Part shown: piece by piece, positions 5,128 through 6,914 of the stretch
Numbering within the stretch: position 1 is the stretch's first letter
Layout: each line of letters opens with the position of its first letter
From: DASSHC01 sp035693105
Lineage (GTDB): Bacteria > Chloroflexota > Chloroflexia > Thermomicrobiales > Thermomicrobiaceae
Direction: 5' to 3'
NCBI GenBank assembly: GCA_035693105.1
Contig: DASSHC010000324.1
Location: 1-6,914 of the forward strand
Length of the DNA: 6,914 bases
Program-made: the position numbers and the translations under genes
Notes under the pieces: model-generated
Seen by the model: the letters and a program-made list of their open reading frames with translations, nothing else
What the model was told of the DNA's origin: nothing
Databases searched by the model: none

Positions 5128-5841
5128 ATGCTGAACGGTTTGCCGCTGGCGTTGACAGTTCCGTGGACCCAGGTGCCCATGTACAACACCATCATGGGTC
5201 TGGCCGCCGGCGCGGCCCTGGTGCTCCTGGTCTGGTTCGGCGCCGATCTCCTGCGTGATCGCCCAATCGAGTACGAGGGCTGGGCGCTCGCCTTCGGCAT
5301 CGTCGGCCTGCTCCAGTTTGTGACTGGCCTCCACATGACGCTCACCTGGCCGATCGCGTTCATCGCACCCTGGGACAATATCTACTTCGGCGAGACCTGT
5401 CTCGCCTTCGGGACGCTCCTGCTGGCGGCCGCGTTCTATCTCTGGCGCCGCTCGGCCGTGCTCGCGACGCTGGAGCGGCCGGCGTTGATCGCGCACCTCC
5501 AGCGGGTGATCCGCCCCAACAGCCTGTTCGTGTTCGCGCTCGGCCTTGCCCTGGCCTGGATCGGCGTCTTCCCACTCGTCTTCCCCACCTTCGGGGCGCC
5601 TCCCGAGGAGCCAATCTCCGGCCTCCTGTCCGGGTATCCGCGCATCGAGTCCACCGCCTTCGCGTTGCTCTACTTCGCCCTGGCGCTCGGCTGCCTGCTC
5701 TTTCCCTGGGCCATCAGCTCGCTCAACCGCACCGTGCTGCGCGTCATCGCCCTGGTGTGGGGCGTGCCGGGCATCGTGCTGATCCTCTTCGTGGCGATGA
5801 ATTTCTTCACGCACGGCGGACTGATCTACCACACGATGTGA
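5128..5841 (+). CDS. DUF981-like six-helix membrane protein
   Basis: This encodes a 237-residue, strongly hydrophobic protein with six predicted membrane helices at about residues 20-41, 51-70, 88-106, 132-153, 175-196 and 203-226. A conserved-looking polar segment follows helix 2, H69-MTLTWP...W82-DNIYFGE89, and another polar end is FFTHGGLIYH (226-235). The TLTWP...YNxxFGE pattern is what I recall for DUF981, a family of uncharacterised archaeal and bacterial membrane proteins; the match is from memory. The His, Asp and Glu near the membrane edge could bind a metal or cofactor, but no function is known and I do not assign one. The ATG at 5128 has a strong GGAAGGAG (5113-5120) 7 nt upstream. 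It is divergent from the LMO-like gene (232-bp gap, no clear promoter seen on this strand) and is followed by a hairpin, so it is probably a single-gene unit. Confidence 0.85.
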   Translation: MLNGLPLALTVPWTQVPMYNTIMGLAAGAALVLLVWFGADLLRDRPIEYEGWALAFGIVGLLQFVTGLHMTLTWPIAFIAPWDNIYFGETCLAFGTLLLAAAFYLWRRSAVLATLERPALIAHLQRVIRPNSLFVFALGLALAWIGVFPLVFPTFGAPPEEPISGLLSGYPRIESTAFALLYFALALGCLLFPWAISSLNRTVLRVIALVWGVPGIVLILFVAMNFFTHGGLIYHTM

Positions 5842-5856
5842 CGGCGAGCCTTCATC

Positions 5857-5881
5857 GTTCGCGCGGCGTCCGCGGTCGAAC
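5857..5881 (+). terminator. Hairpin after the DUF981-like gene, probable terminator
   Basis: GTTCGCGCGG (5857-5866) pairs with CCGCG (5870-5874) plus CGAAC (5877-5881), with a CGT loop and a 2-nt bulge (GT, 5875-5876), giving 10 base pairs. It begins 15 bp after the TGA at 5839-5841. No T run follows, so factor-independent termination is uncertain. Confidence 0.5.
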
Positions 5882-5937
5882 AGCGGCGACCGTGCCCCTT
5901 CCTCGCGAGCGCGCGGCCTGCGCGCCGGGCCGAGATA

Positions 5938-5947
5938 TGAGTACAAT
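5938..5947 (+). promoter_or_regulatory. Candidate -10 element for hen1 in a local AT-rich island
   Basis: TACAAT (5942-5947, 5/6 match to TATAAT) lies in an AT-richer island (about 5935-5970) that stands out from the GC-rich surroundings. A TG occurs at 5938-5939, one base off the ideal extended -10 position. No convincing -35 is present 16-18 bp upstream. Transcription would start near 5954, leaving a leader of about 66 nt. Three TTGC motifs (5947, 5957, 5971) follow directly and might be regulatory. Confidence 0.4.
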
Positions 5948-6019
5948 TGCTCTTTGTTGCTCGAAATCGGTTGCGACGCCTCGCCCGTTTTGCCGGGGCG
6001 AGCTGGATGTGGTACCTCG

Positions 6020-6914
6020 ATGCTGCTGACGATCTCCAATACCGCGCCTCCGGCCACCGACCTGGGCTACCTGCTGCACAAGCACCCGGAGCGCTGCCAA
6101 TCTTTCGAGTTGAGCGCGGGGCAGGCGCACGTCTTCTACCCCGAGGCGAGCGCCGCGCGCTGCACCGCCGCGCTCTTGCTCGACATCGACCCGGTGGCGC
6201 TGGTGCGCTCGCGCGGCGAGGGGAACGCGCCGCTGGCCACGCAGTACGTCAACGACCGCCCCTACGCGGCCTCGTCGTTTCTCAGCGTGGCCATCGCGCG
6301 CGTCTACGGCACCGCGCTGGCCGGGCGCTGTCAAACGCGCCCGGAGCTGGCCGAGGCGATTCTGCCGCTGGAGGCGCGGGTCGTGCCGCTCCCGGCGCGC
6401 GGCGGCGCGGCGCTGATCGGGCAGATCTTCGAGCCGCTGGGCTATCAGGTGGAGATTGCCGAGGCGGGCAGTCACTACTACGAGGTCACGCTGCGGGCGG
6501 AGACGCGCCTGCGCGACCTGCTGTCGCATCTCTACGTGCTGATCCCGGTGCTCGACGATCACAAGCACTACTGGATCGGCGAGGCGGAGGTCGAGAAGCT
6601 GCTGCGCCACGGCGATGCCTGGCTCGGCGCGCACCCGGCGCGCGAGCTGATCGTGCGGCGCTACCTGCGCCACCGGCGGCACCTGACGCGCGCCGCGCTG
6701 GCCCGGCTGACGGCCGATGACGAGCCGGACCCGGACGAGGCCGCCGAGGCCGAGGCGGGCGCGGAGCGCGCCGTCGAGGAGCCGCTCAGGCTCCACGAGC
6801 AGCGCCAGCACGCGGTGGTGGCCGCGCTGCGCGAGGCAGGCGCGCGGCGGGTGCTCGATCTCGGCTGCGGCGAGGGGCGGCTGCTGGAGCTGCTGGCGCG
6901 CGCCGGGGACTTCG
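6020..6914 (+). CDS. hen1: Bacterial Hen1, 3'-terminal RNA ribose 2'-O-methyltransferase (C-terminus cut by window)
   Basis: The 298 visible residues contain the Hen1 N-terminal domain (from MLLTISNTAPPATDLGYLLHK through about 230), an acidic linker (about 232-256), then RLHEQRQHAVVAAL (257-270) and SAM-binding motif I VLDLGCGEG (278-286), at which point the window ends. Known bacterial Hen1 adds a 2'-O-methyl group to the 3'-terminal ribose of RNA broken by ribotoxins, before the partner Pnkp (kinase-phosphatase-ligase) seals the break, so the repaired site resists re-cleavage. The N-terminal domain binds and activates Pnkp ligase. The metal-binding catalytic Glu/His residues lie past the window and cannot be checked. 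Family length is about 460 residues. The ATG at 6020 matches the usual family N-terminus, though the Shine-Dalgarno is poor. It follows a 178-bp gap after the DUF981-like gene, with its own candidate promoter. Pnkp is expected just downstream. Confidence 0.93.
   Translation, partial: MLLTISNTAPPATDLGYLLHKHPERCQSFELSAGQAHVFYPEASAARCTAALLLDIDPVALVRSRGEGNAPLATQYVNDRPYAASSFLSVAIARVYGTALAGRCQTRPELAEAILPLEARVVPLPARGGAALIGQIFEPLGYQVEIAEAGSHYYEVTLRAETRLRDLLSHLYVLIPVLDDHKHYWIGEAEVEKLLRHGDAWLGAHPARELIVRRYLRHRRHLTRAALARLTADDEPDPDEAAEAEAGAERAVEEPLRLHEQRQHAVVAALREAGARRVLDLGCGEGRLLELLARAGDF

Noticed and set aside
4978..6057. 359-codon minus-strand open frame across the DUF981-like gene
   Set aside because: The translation is charged and low-complexity with no family features. 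The plus-strand frame has a strong Shine-Dalgarno and six clean hydrophobic helices.

Overview
The window is a GC-rich (roughly two thirds G+C or more), gene-dense stretch of bacterial chromosome. It carries seven protein-coding genes, two of them cut by the window ends. The gene mix suggests a Chloroflexota-type genome (for example a Sphaerobacter/Thermomicrobia relative): a bacterial Hen1 RNA methyltransferase, a DUF981-like membrane protein, a lactate monooxygenase-type flavoenzyme, and a compact palindromic repeat pair between two genes. This is inference; no rRNA, tRNA or other phylogenetic marker is present. No CRISPR array, transposase, phage gene or attachment site is visible.

Layout. 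(1) 1-1251, minus strand: a gamma-glutamyltransferase-superfamily Ntn hydrolase, cut at its C-terminus by the window start. Its catalytic Thr is intact, but the residues that recognise the gamma-glutamyl group in classical GGT are replaced. (2) 1252-1499: a divergent intergenic region with a small inverted repeat. (3) 1500-1781, plus: a 93-residue three-helix membrane protein, closed by a 12-bp perfect hairpin at 1789-1819. (4) 1923-3619, plus: a recognisable promoter followed by two overlapping genes, a YfcE-like metallophosphoesterase (1987-2730) and a classical short-chain dehydrogenase (2723-3619). (5) 3620-3737: the gap between convergent genes, holding two inverted copies of a 26-nt palindromic repeat. 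(6) 3738-4895, minus: a lactate 2-monooxygenase-type FMN enzyme with a candidate promoter whose spacer is a 16-bp palindrome. (7) 5128-5841, plus: a six-helix DUF981-like membrane protein followed by a hairpin. (8) 6020 to the end, plus: the N-terminal three fifths or so of Hen1, the methyltransferase half of the bacterial Pnkp/Hen1 RNA repair system.

The genes do not form one obvious pathway. The phosphoesterase and dehydrogenase look translationally coupled. The GGT-like enzyme, the LMO-like enzyme and the two membrane proteins look like separate transcription units. Hen1 is probably the first gene of an RNA repair operon, and its expected partner Pnkp would lie beyond 6914. I found no clear evidence of a previously undescribed system. 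The items most worth a second look are the altered active-site pocket of the GGT-like enzyme, the covarying repeat pair, the palindrome inside the LMO promoter, and the Hen1 locus.
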